DNA of 64,000 nucleotides. It comes from Heterobasidion occidentale (Eukaryota; Basidiomycota; Agaricomycetes; Russulales; Bondarzewiaceae). Below, in pieces: positions 35,103-46,887 of the stretch (its first letter is position 1; each line of letters starts with the position of its first letter). The stretch covers positions 992,001 to 1,056,000 of the forward strand of contig JBCAQO010000006.1 of NCBI GenBank assembly GCA_039111635.1. The letters run 5' to 3'. Both the position numbers and the translations under genes were made by a program. Under the pieces are notes generated by a model. That model was not told where the DNA came from, searched no databases, and saw only the letters and a program-made list of their open reading frames with translations.

Positions 35103-38100
35103 ATGCCATTCGACTTGCATGCCCCCTCGGCAGCTGTGCATGCCTTCACCTCGGAGTATTCAAGCACCCTCAAATTCTACATCAATGGATCTCCAGTTGT
35201 TCTCGACGGGAACACCATAGATCCAGAGGCGACGTTACTGGATTTTATAAGGACCCAGAGGGGATTGACAGGGACTAAGCTTGGCTGTGGGGAGGGCGGG
35301 TGCGGTGCGTGCACGGTGAGTACTACTTCAGAAATCGTGTTAGGTCTGCATTATTCATATTGGATTCTTCGTTTAGGTTGTATATCAGGTCAAACAGAAT
35401 GGCAAGGTCCGCCATCTGGCTGTGAATGCCTGCCTCGCACCGCTAGCCTCTGGTACGTTGATTCACTACTTTCCGTGAAGCAACCTCTCGTATCATGTTT
35501 TATATGCCTTACTGATACTTTCACAGTCGATGGTAAACATATCATTACTGTCGAAGGTCTCGGTAATACCGACAATCCTCACCCCCTGCAAGAGCGCATG
35601 GCTCGTATGCACTCCTCTCAATGCGGGTTTTGTACACCAGGTGAGCGCACTTTTCCAGCCTACCATCACATCCATCCGTTAGTCCTCTCTCACCACAACG
35701 CTAGGCATTGTCATGTCTATATATGCTACCCTCGAAACGCCGCTTACGAGCACGGTTATAAGCTCACGGCTGATCAAGTTGAGCTCGAGGGAGCCCTAGA
35801 TGGTAATTTGTGTCGGTGTACAGGCTATAAGCCCATTCTTGACGCAGCGAAGACATTTGTCGGAGAGTATGTCGCACAGCTAGGTGGGAAGGACGCAGAG
35901 TATAGTGTTCCAGTAAATGTGGAAGCGGCGCATCTTGTCGAGGGGCGGAGAAATGGGGAGCATGACGAACAACAAAAGCTTGGTCAGTGTTCTCTAATTT
36001 CTGCAGAGAACATCATTCGCTCACCCTTTACACTGGCAGGTGGCTGCCCAAATTGCGATGGCCAAGGTTGCGCCTCCGCAGACGATGGAACGACCAACAC
36101 TCCAGGTGATTCGGTGGGCTCATCTCGTAGCGGAAACGCAGATGACTCGTTGCTCTCCACTAATATCAAGGACTCAACATTCGGGCAACCATCTTATGAC
36201 CGTGCGGGCTGTGGACGGCCCGACTGCTGTCAGCTTAATGCGAATTCTTCTGCGCCTCTCCCGCCTCTCCCATCTTTCCCACAATTCGACTTCAGGCCCT
36301 ACCATCCCGGCACCGAACTGATTTACCCTCCTTCATTGAGCAAGCATACCTTCCAGCCTTTGGCGTTTGGAAACAATTGGAGGCTTTGGATTAGGCCAAC
36401 AACGATCGATCAGATCATTGCAATCAAACGGGCATATCCCGCAGCAAAGATTGTGGGTGGATCGTCGGAGGTGCAGGTCGAAGTAAAGTTCAAGGGTGCG
36501 CCGTACGATGTTTGCATTTATGTCGGTGATATCGGTGAGCTCGGTGGCTGCACGCTCCCTGGGCCGGATAAGCATGTGCTTTCTTTTGGTGCGAACTTCC
36601 CACTCGCCGACCTAGAGAAAGTATGTCAGGAGACATATGGAGTAATGGGCTCAGATAAGGCATCTGTGCTAGAGGCCATTCGTCATCAGCTTCGCTACTT
36701 CGCGGGACGACAAATCAGAAATGTGGCCTCAGTCGCTGGGAATGTAGCCACTGCCAGTCCCATATCGGACCTGAACCCAGTGCTTGTCGCTGCGGGTGCG
36801 CGTGTCGTTGCACGTGCGGCATCTAGGGACGAGGGCAAGGAGTTCGCGCTCCCCTTGCACGACGGGTTCTTCGTAGGGTACAGGAAGACAAAGCTGCCTG
36901 CGGATGCGGTGATCGTGAGATTTGAGGTGCCTGTGGGAGAGCAGGTGAGTGATGGAGAAAGAGAAGTTGTGAGAAGCTACAAGCAGGCAAAGCGGAAAGA
37001 CGATGATATCGCGATCGTCACCGCCGGTATGTATGTCAAGGTAGGTAGGTTTGGGAAAGTTGTGGCAGCGAGGCTCGTCTACGGCGGTATGGCGTGAGTC
37101 GAGTTATCTCTGACAACCTTGATAATGTTGACTGATTGCTCTTCAGCCCATTCACAGTGATCGCTACGGAAGCTTCCAATTTTCTTGTCGGTAAGCAGAA
37201 ATCGATGAGAAATGTCATGCGTCAGGAACCCAGAGGCTTACTTCGTGCGTAGGCAAGTCACTTACAGATCCGGACACGCTTCAAGGCACACTTGACGCTC
37301 TCTCTCGACAATTTAACCTCCCGTATGATGTCCCAGGTGGCATGGTACGTTTCTTTCCAATTTCCCACACCATTGTCTTACACATCCAATTCGCCCAGCC
37401 AACCTATCGTCGGACCCTCACGCTTTCATTTTTCTACAAATATTATCATGAATTACTTCTCACGCTCGGCCTGCCTGCACCTGGTTTGACCGCCACGGCG
37501 ACAGAGGAGCTTACCACTGAAATCCATCGCGTCGTGAGCAGCGGTTCGCGAGACAACAGCGACCCATATGCTCAAGAAATTGTTGGTCGCCAGATCCGTA
37601 AGCACTCGAGTTTTTAGCGCAGTTAACCGCAATTAAATGCAAAACCTCTTCCAAAAAGCCCATTTGTCTGGCCTCAAGCATACCACCGGTGAAGCTGTTT
37701 ACACAGATGATATGCCGAAGATAGGCAACGAATGTTACGGTGCCCTCGTCATTTCAGAAAAAGCCCATGCGAAGCTAAAATCTGTTGATCCTTCGGCGGC
37801 ACTTGAAATGACTGGCGTCGTTGGCTGGGTAGATCACCGCGACGTCGCATCGCCTGCTGCCAATTGGTGGGGTCATGCGCATGATGAACAGTTTTTTGCA
37901 TCAGAGTTTGTGGTCTCGCATGGTCAACCAATAGGCCTGATAGTGGCGGACACAAAGATCAACGCTCAGGCTGCTGCTCGTGCAGTCAAGGTTCGTCACC
38001 CCGCAGAGTGAATATAAACAGTTGTCTGAATTGAAACTCAGGTTGAATACGAGGACCTGCCTGTAATTCTTACTATCGAGGAAGCGATCGAGGCTAATAG

Positions 38101-40806
38101 CTTCTTCGACTATGATCGCCGGATGAAAAAGGGGAAGCCCATAGAAGAGGCTTTTCAAGAGTCGGATTATGTTTTCGAGGGTACAACGAGGATGGGTGGA
38201 CAAGAACACTTCTACTTGGGTAAAATTTCGTCCCGATTTTGACTGCAATATGATTATTGACGAAAAATCCAGAAACGCAAGGATGTATTGTTCTTCCAAA
38301 ACTCGAAGATGGGGAGATGGAAGTCTTCTCCTCTACTCAAGCATTGATGGAAACTCAGGTAATTATATGCATCTAATCAGCATCTTCTAGTGACATCTGA
38401 CAGTTACTCGCAGGCTTTTGTCGCACAAGCTACGGGTGTGCCACGCAATCGCATCGTTGCTCGGGGTAAGCGTATGGGCGGTGGTTTTGGTGGTAAAGAG
38501 ACTCGCTCCATCCAACTGGCTGGTATCCTCGCTGTCGCAGCCAAGAAACATCGACGGGCTGTTCGGTAAGTCCCTAATCAGACATGCAAGGGAGATGCCA
38601 ATTATCGAAAAATTTACAGGTGCATGCTCGATCGAGATATGGACATGATGACTTCTGGCCAACGTCACCCGTTCATGACGAAGTGGAAGGTTGGATGCAC
38701 AAAGGAGGGCAAAATAACTGCACTCTGGTGTGAAGTATTCAGCAATGCAGGCTATTCGCTCGATCTCTCCATTGGAGTAGCTGATCGAGCGCTCGCTCAT
38801 ATTGATAACTGCTATCACATTCCCAACGTTGATGCCCGCGCGCGAGCATGCAAGACTAACACCGTATCTAATACTGCATTCCGCGGGTTTGGCGGCCCTC
38901 AGGGCATGTTCGTCGCGGAAGCCTATATCACCGCGATTGCTGATAACCTTGGGTTGGATGTGGATCATGTTCGGGAGGTGCGTTTGTTGACGACTGGGTT
39001 GAAGACATATTTGACACACGCCCCTTAGATCAATCTCTACAAGGAAGGCGAAACAACGCATTATCTACAAAAGGTCGACGATTGGCACATCCCTCGTCTT
39101 CTATCAGACGTTCGCAAGGAGTCCGACTATGACCGCCGACGGAAGGAAGTTGACGCATGGAACGCAAACCACAAATGGCGAAAGCGAGGGCTAGCAATGC
39201 TACCAACGAAGTAAATTTTTATGATCGGAATGTTGCGTCTTTACTGAAGTGTTAAGCAGGTATGGGCTTGCTTACGGCCTGGCACATCTAAACCAAGGTG
39301 GGGCACTTGTCCATATCTATACCGATGGTAGTATCCTCGTTGCTCATGGTGGAACGGAGATGGGACAGGTTTGTGGATACTCACGTGGGGTTCTCGTAGG
39401 GTATACTGACGTCCTTAATCGGTATATAGGGTTTGTATACCAAAATGGTGCAAGTTGCTGCGCAAGAACTCAAAGTCCCACTCGATACGGTCTTCACCTC
39501 CGAATCGTCAACAAGCACTGTTCCGAATACGTCGTAAGTGCACCTTCCTTTTCTTTTCATCTTCCTTTGTTTTAAAATATCACTTCAGCCCGACTGCTGC
39601 GTCATCTGGGACTGATCTGAATGGAATGGCGGTAAAGAATGCTTGTGAGGAGCTAAATAAACGCTTGGAACCATACCGGCAGAAGCTTGGGGCAGATGCT
39701 CCTATGACAAAACTAGCCCAGGCTGCATACCTGGACCGTGTATCGTGAGCATCACCGCGATCGATTATATTGTGTGCATGCTCAAAGTTTCAGATTATCG
39801 GCAACAGGACATTACCTTGTACCAAAAATTGGATATGAGTGGGGGAATTGTGAGTACCATCCACCACTCAATTCTCGATGATTGACCAAAGCTGTCTTCA
39901 GTCGTGAATCCAAAGCCTTTGTACGAGCAATACATCTCCCTCTCTAGCAGTGTCTGATCGTATTCAAACATAGATTCTTTTACTACACACAAGGTGTAGC
40001 GGTGAGCAGCGTCTACCTTTCTGAATAAATTTTCATTGATCTATTTGTTCGACAGGCCGTCGAAGTGGAAGTCGATTGCTTAACTGGAGACCATACCGTT
40101 CTTCGCACAGACCTCAAGATGGACGTTGGAAGGTCCATCAATCCTGCAATCGATTGTCAGTATCTTGTAACTCTCTCTACCCCCGGATTTCGGAGATTTA
40201 TATCAGTACTCTTGCGCAGATGGTCAAGTAGAGGGTGCTTTTGTTCAAGGATACGGCAGGTTCTAGGCTTTTGTCCAACTGCCGGCAACTCATAAATGGG
40301 TTTGACAGGATTGTTTACAATGGAAGAATCGTTGTGGCTGAACCATAATGGACAGCTGTTCACTAGGGGTCCCGGTCAGTACGCAGTGTAACTGTCCGGT
40401 TGCAAGCGATTGACGGTGGTGTTGATACAGGCGCATATAAGATACCAGGGTTCAGTGATATCCCTCAAGATTTTCGCGTCAGCCTTCTGCGAGATGCTGA
40501 ATGGCCAAATCTTGGTACTATCGCTTCAAGTAAGGGTGTCGGGGAACCTCGTAAGCAGTGCATTTCGATGCCACTAGACCCGTTAATTTATCACTTGTTT
40601 CAGCATTGTTCCTCGGAGCCACTGTCCTCTTTGCCTTGCGAGACGCGCTGAAGTCGGTTCGTGCACAAGCAAATCTGACTGATATACAGGAGTTCCAGTC
40701 TCCGCTCACGGCCGAGCGCATCCGCCTTGCTTGTGGGGATGTGCTCTTGAAACAAGGGGAGGTGAAGCCGGTCGATGGAAAGAAAGGGTTTTTCGCGTAC
40801 ATTTAG
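35103..40806 (+). CDS. XDH: Xanthine dehydrogenase, 25 exons, with an apparent 1-nt deletion in exon 4
   Basis: Exons: 35103-35315, 35377-35452, 35527-35640, 35705-35982, 36040-37093, 37147-37190, 37253-37344, 37399-37597, 37659-37990, 38042-38219, 38273-38358, 38414-38565, 38620-38977, 39029-39210, 39260-39368, 39430-39533, 39589-39744, 39794-39849, 39902-39920, 39974-40001, 40056-40155, 40220-40255, 40309-40374, 40431-40550 and 40604-40806; about 1451 aa. It oxidises hypoxanthine and xanthine to urate. Domains: plant-type 2Fe-2S ([10 protein letters not shown]), second 2Fe-2S ([15 protein letters not shown]), FAD domain ([16 protein letters not shown]), then molybdopterin domain ([39 protein letters not shown], active-site Glu in VGEPPLFLGA). 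Exon 4 is 278 nt where 279 is needed; the break at 35731-35733 lies in IVMSIYATL / [15 protein letters not shown]. Intron 22 (40256-40308) appears to be GC-AG. Exons 19 and 20 are 19 and 28 nt. Confidence 0.95.
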
Positions 40807-41714
40807 GGACTATTATCGTTCGTGAACCACAATCTATTGGCGAGCTAAACATGCGGCTTGTTTATATCTTTGCGACAACCTTATATAAATTACCACTCGA
40901 TGCCAATCCCCCTTGATTTCTCCCTTGAACTCGTAGATATCTCGATCATTGCTCCGTGAAATATGTGGGGGACAATTTACTCACGAATGTCCCGCCTGCA
41001 TGTTCAGGCGTACGTAGCTGAAGGGTTTAGCATCAGAGTGGCGTATGTAAAACTTACGGATACCCCCAATTCATCCGCCAGATGGATCGATATCTACGGC
41101 GAGGCGGCTCTAGGGTTGGATCGCCAACAACAACTTCGCGATAATCAGGATTCAGAACCTGAAGCCACGATATAGTCCTCAATGTGAACTTTCTCTCAAG
41201 AAAAATCTCCCAGCGAGATGTCTAAGCGTGCGGGAAAACAGCGAACTGAAGATATGAATGGAAATCTTTGATTGGGCCATGAAATGCGAACAGGTCGACG
41301 AGGAGGATGGAAGTAAGGACTGAGGCAAGTGTGTATAAAGAGACCCACCCAATCAACTTTGACTGTTTATCAGTCCCCTGAGGAGATTTCGAAGGGATGT
41401 TTTCAAATTTGATTGTTCAACCTTCGAAGTCGGAGCAAGCCCTTGCAGGTACATCATGGGCTCTTCAAGGCCATCGTTGATAAAGCAACGGATCTATAAG
41501 CATCACTTCAGTTCATTTGATGACAGTCTTCGTGGCTGAGGAGGGCTGAGGTTAACTTGACATGAGATGGCAGTGCCTGTTAACTTAAGTGGTGCTGACT
41601 CGCTGAGGAGTGCTGGCAGTGAGGCTAAGCTGGCTATGGCCGCTTGCTGATGTAAGCGAGCATACATAACATACTCTACCGAACAACCCGACAGCTTCAA
41701 GCGAGCGTTTCACT
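40807..41714. other. Intergenic region, XDH to RING/TRAF gene
   Basis: No supported gene; only short frames without motifs. Confidence 0.45.
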
Positions 41715-43427
41715 ATGGAACAGAACAACTGGTCCGCCTCTTCTGAATCGTACACCTATGTTGACCCTCCATATTCGAATCTCGTATGCTGTATATGTCG
41801 GTGAGCACAATAATTCCTTGCAGCCGTCTGCGTGCTTATCTAGCCGCAGCATGCCCTTTGTAGAGCCTACCACTACGAGGACGTGCTCTCACACATTTTG
41901 TCGCAACTGCATCAACCAAGCCCTGCAGACCTCCCCACAATGCCCTATCGATAGATCACCTCTCAGAGATGACGATTTGTTGGCTGCCAGTCCCATCGTC
42001 AGACATGTCAGTGCGCGCTCACTATATCAAGCCGAATTTGCCCAAACTAACATCAGGTTAGCTCGTGGAAGAGTTGGTTGTGGAATGTCCTCATCGTCCA
42101 GACGGATGCGCTTTCACGTGTCAGAGGCAGCTCCTCGCGTCTCACTTGCAAGACTCGTGTCCTGATGTGCATATACCCTGCCCTCATGACGACTGTGAAG
42201 AGCCAGTCCTGAGAAAGGACGCGAAGGAGTACGGCTCTGCATGTACACACCGTCTGATCAAGTGCGAGGGGTGTGAGTCAGAAGTAAAGGTCGTTGATCT
42301 AGAGGTAAGTTTGCGACCGGAGTTCACCACCCTTCTTCCGTGTCTGACGAGGATCTCCGACTCCGTTTCAGTCCCACAATGCCGAGTGTCGCGCGAAACT
42401 TACTGCTTGCGAATATTGCAAATCTCAATTTCCCAGGTCGAATCTGGCTGAACACGACGGATCCTGTATGGACCGTGTCATCGCTTGCACACACGAAGAT
42501 AATGGCTGCCCGTGGACAGGCCCTCGTCGTTCTCTTCTGGACAAACATATTCCTGCTTGTCCCTACGAAGCAATCAAGGGCTTCTTTGGATGCAATAATG
42601 ACCGTATCTCTGCATTGAGCCAAGAGAACATTTTGCTCAGGCAAAAACTTGAAGCATCAGATGGTATGGTGCAGATACTCAGACGCGAGTTGCAAGCTGT
42701 GAAGACGGCTCTCGGGCCATGGTATAGGCCTGATGGCTCTTACACATTCTGGTCACAGGATCTTCTCACCGATGGTCTGTCCGACAGTCATCTTACCGAC
42801 AGTTCCGCAGACACGCCGGCCTTTCCATACTATCCAGCCGGACAGCCGTCATCGCCTAATTTCAATCCTGCTCATTCCCAATCTCCAACCTCACCCTTCG
42901 CCAACCTTGCCTTGTACTTCCCGCCTGCATTCCCTTCATCTAATCCCTCCAACTCTAATCCCAGTGCCAATCCCTACCACCCCCATCCCACCTCCGTCTC
43001 TGATGCGCGTGCAGGCCCTTCGACCACAACGCCCATTGCACCTCTCAACTTGAGCACTTCTCTACCCGGAGCGCTTGCAGGGCTGCATTCCACCCTTTCC
43101 ACTCTTGCAGCGTCACATGACGCCCTCGCCCGTCTCACCGAGCTTGCGTTGGCCACCGAGACGGCGCGCACAGCAGAGGAACTTGGTGCGCTTCGTGCAG
43201 TCGTCAACGGCCTCCGCATGCACGTCCACGCGATCATGATGGATCGTAACGCCCTTTTTGCCGGCACCGATGCCGGTAGCGCAACTTCGGGAACGGGAAC
43301 GGGAGCGGGAGCGGGTATCGGTGCCGCGGGATGGCCCCCGCAAAGATTCTACCCGCATCCGTCGACGGCGCCCGGCCTACCTCTTTCCGCTCTGTCTTCG
43401 TCTCCCGCATCAATCACAAAGCTCTAG
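41715..43427 (+). CDS. RING finger and TRAF-type zinc-finger protein
   Basis: Four exons (41715-41800, 41850-42006, 42062-42304, 42372-43427) give 513 aa. An N-terminal C3HC4 RING (CCICRMPF, TCSHTFCRNCINQAL, CPID) is followed by TRAF-type zinc fingers (CPHRPDGCAFTCQRQLLASH, CPHDDCEEPVL, CEGCESEVKV, CRAKLTACEYCKSQFPRSNL, CTHEDNGCPWTGPRRSLLDK). A short coiled coil follows (NDRISALSQENILLRQKLEA, VQILRRELQAVKTAL), then a long Ser/Pro/Asn-rich tail with an Ala/Leu helix near residue 440. The order RING, TRAF fingers, coiled coil suggests an E3 ubiquitin ligase or adaptor. There is no MATH/TRAF-C domain. The tail ends in a Gly/Ala/Thr-rich segment. Substrate unknown. Confidence 0.88.
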
Positions 43428-44940
43428 ACGGCACGGTCTCTTTTCGTGGGGTCACTTAGGGTTACTTGCAATGCGTGCGCTTTGGCTCTGGTGAGGTTTG
43501 GATTCGGAAGGACAGGAGCTTATGCGTAGGAAGTGGAAGCAGTTCGCGGAACCGAATTGTCTTTGTCTTAATGTTCGACTGTTCTGCAACCCCATATCTT
43601 GACTCTTCCCACAGCGCTAGGAGAGAAATATCGGGTCTCGGCATCTCATTCGTCCGTACGACAGTCTTCCGTTCCCTCTATCCTTCGGCACCGCGTCCTG
43701 CAAGATTCCGCCTTGTTTTTGTACGGTTTGTGCTCGGTGTTTTGTACCGAAGACGTGGCCATACCTTGTCATTGTCTGGCCCCTTTCCGCATCTACCCCG
43801 ATTGCCCGAGATCGCCGAGATCATCGATAGGATGTTGTTTCTTTTTACTCCGCGGTCCATATTTTACGGTCAGCGCCCCCTCATAGCCCCTCATCTTGCA
43901 TCACTGAAACGACATCAGACCCGAAATCGATCGGGCTCGCGCTCCAACCTCGTCAAGGTGCATCATCATGGATTGTAGATCAGCAACGCTCAGCGCCCCT
44001 TCACAGTTCTTTACAGCCATCGTTCTCATTAATGATTGGTCCTTCCATTGCATCGACCTCCCATTCAAACTCGGGACCTGAACTCAATTCTGCACTTGCC
44101 CGCCGGCAAGCCGCATGCGACGAGGGCGACGACAACTGTACCCGGACCCTTCAAACCCATTCAAAACCCCTGCCCTCCTGACCGAAATGCTCGCCTTTGT
44201 TGCCCCTTCACTGCCCCTTCAGGAGACTCCAAACTTGTGTGGGCGCAACTGTCGTGTTATGTACGTGTATATCTGTGTATATGTATGTGTATACGTACTG
44301 CGGAGACGCGCGCGCTGTCGACGTAAGAGGACACACACATTTACAGCGGGTCTCAAGACTGTCTCAAGCCAGCGGAGGGACCGCAGCCAGGGCTTTGGTT
44401 GCCGATGCACTGCTTCTCGTTTCCTGCTGGGCCTGTGAACTGCCTGTGAGCGGTGCGGGCGCACTATGTATGCCACAGGCTGTCAGCGCTCGGCACTTCG
44501 GGGATCAACCTGTGGCCCGCCTCGACATAGCACTGACACAGCCCGCACCACAGCGCCGCCTGTCAAAGGTGGACACGACGTCGGGCGGTAGATACGACTC
44601 GGGAGAAGGGTCCAGCGATGTCCAGTGATGGCTCTGCGTGACCAGCTTTTTATGGCTGCATTTGTATTTACAGCGCGAGTACATACAGCCCATGTGATTG
44701 ATTGCGTCGAATGGTCCTTACGTGCACTGCTGTGCACTGACAGTGCTGGGACACTGCTGGGACTCGAGGACCGTAAATCCGTGGGGATCGAGCGTTAGAT
44801 CCGAATCGTCAGGCCCCCACGATCGCTGCACAACTCACTTACAGTATCATCACCAGAGCCAATACTAGCCATCCGTGATTAGATCTGGGTACACTTGATT
44901 CGACCACATTTAGCAAAACACCGGTGCGTACTGTACGATG

Positions 44941-44985
44941 AGTAAGTATGTATGTATATGTGTATGTGTGCATGTATGCCTTTTG
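44941..44985. repeat. TGTA/TGTG-type microsatellite
   Basis: Imperfect alternating purine-pyrimidine tract (TATG/TGTA units) in the gene-free stretch. Confidence 0.7.
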
Positions 44986-46425
44986 AGTATGTAAGGATGG
45001 GTGTATCTGTATGCGATCTGTAAGGAAGGCGGCAGGGCAGAAAGGCAGAACGGCGGGAAGGAGTAAAAAGAAAAAGAACAGAGCAATCAGGAGGCGAGAG
45101 TATTCGAACAATAGATGCACGGGGGACGGTCTGCCTGTGCACGGATCTACAATAAGTACTGGGGACCGGCGAGCTGGACAAGAGACGACGAGACGGGGGG
45201 CACGTCAGATACGGCGCCGGCGAGCGGCAGCTGCGAGGGGGGAGGGGGTATCTATACGCCGCCCGTACACGAGAGGGCACGGGGTTTGGACGACAGGGAC
45301 GGACGAGGGCCAGGGGTCGTAACTTGGGAGGGAGGGCCGGGATTGGAGGAGATCAGGACGGGGGACGTGACCGCAGAGCGCAAGATCGCGGCGGCGCGCG
45401 TGCGTGTGGGTGCGGTGGCACGGTGGCACGTGGACGCTGCGCCAGGAAACTCGACTTTGGCGGGCTCGGGCTCGGGGACGAAGGTCGAAACAAGCAGATG
45501 ACGACGGCGACGAAGCGGGCCTCAATGAATCGGACGGAGAAACATGGCATGCATGCGGTACGGATTCGGGCTCGGAGCGTGCGCACGCCAAGAACACGGC
45601 GGTAAGGAAAGAAGAGGGGACGGATTCTGGGGGAGCGTCGAAGTCGAAGCTGTTGGTCGAAGGTGGAGATGGGTGGACGTGGGGAAGAGCAGACAGGGGC
45701 GCGGTGTGAGTCGCACACACGCGCCCCGCGCACGACAACAAGAGCCGGCGACGACAGCCTGCATGTGCCGAGTCGAATCGACCGTGCTCGAATCCGCAGC
45801 TAAATTGGGAGCACCAAAAAAAGGACAGACAACCGAGCGAGAAAGACCGAGGATGAGCATCGGCAGAACGTAACGGCGCAGAACCAAGAAGGACGTACAG
45901 TGAATCTGAGAAGAAAAGCACCGAACAGGGACAGGGAATCTTGATGAAAGGAAAAGGAAGGAAATAATAACGGAGGAAGCGTAGTGTAACAGGAATGGCA
46001 AAATTAAGCACAGCGACCCCGCGAGTCCGCGACGCTTACAGTAGAATACGCTTTGATGAACACACAGGCAGTGGATGCCGGCGTTGTCGTCGTCGTCGAT
46101 GACCACAGCACGGGCAATCCCGTCGGTGCAGATAGGAGACCAAAAAGCTAAAAGTGGCAAAGTAGCAGTGGCAAAAAGACGAGAGCACTGTAGAGTACTG
46201 GTACGATACTGTAATGTATGCAGCATGTGTTGGTTGTGTGTACGTGTGAGTAAAGCCAGCATCTTTTGGCTGAAAGGCAGGATATTTTATAGAACAGAAA
46301 AAAAAGAAAGCGGTCGAGAGAGACAGCAATAAAATAAAAAGGAACGACAGACGGATCAGATCAGATCAAGAGCACAAGATCGGCGAAGAGCGAAAAAAAG
46401 AGACGCGAAGGAAAGGACAGATTCA

Positions 46426-46442
46426 GATAGATAGATAGATAG
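46426..46442. repeat. GATA tetranucleotide microsatellite
   Basis: About four uninterrupted GATA units in the purine-rich tract. Confidence 0.75.
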
Positions 46443-46887
46443 GTGCAAGGGAACATCAAAAGCCAACAGAAAAGGTGAGCGAGAGTGGGGAGCGTACGGA
46501 TGGGCAAACACAGCATCCGACGAAGGGGACCGACGACCTAGATAAAAAAAACCGAAAGGGTGAAAAAGCAAACCACAAACGACCGACATCCGAAGCGAGG
46601 GCGAAGAAAGGCGCACGAAAGCGAAGCGCAGACGAGCGCAGAAACTTAAGCGCAACGCGTGTGCGCGTCGTAGAGTAAACAGCAGCGCAAGCGATAGGAA
46701 TGAGGAAGGGAGAAAAAAGGAGTGAGGGACCGAGCGCATCGGAGGGCACAACGACCGGCAAACCGAAACCGGGATTTGAAGGATATGATGAACAGAAAGG
46801 GCGAGAGAATGCCACTCGCACGCCTGGAGGGATCGTCGTCCTACACCGCTCGCTCACACCGCGCGCACCGACTTCCCAACCTGGGCC

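Larger units (their letters stand above)
43428..46887. other. Long gene-free stretch with strand-skewed, low-complexity sequence
   Basis: Region between the RING/TRAF gene and the homeobox gene's last exon. From about 44.9 kb the plus strand is markedly purine-rich, so the minus strand shows several long open frames rich in Ser, Pro, Arg, Phe and Leu without motifs. Alternating TGTA/TATG repeats occur near 44941-44985 and a GATA repeat at about 46426-46442. Part may be a long 3' untranslated region of the homeobox gene. Confidence 0.4.

Noticed and set aside
45205..46262. Minus-strand ORFs of 246-268 codons
   Set aside because: They result from polypurine sequence on the plus strand, giving Ser/Pro/Phe/Leu-rich translations without motifs or splice support.
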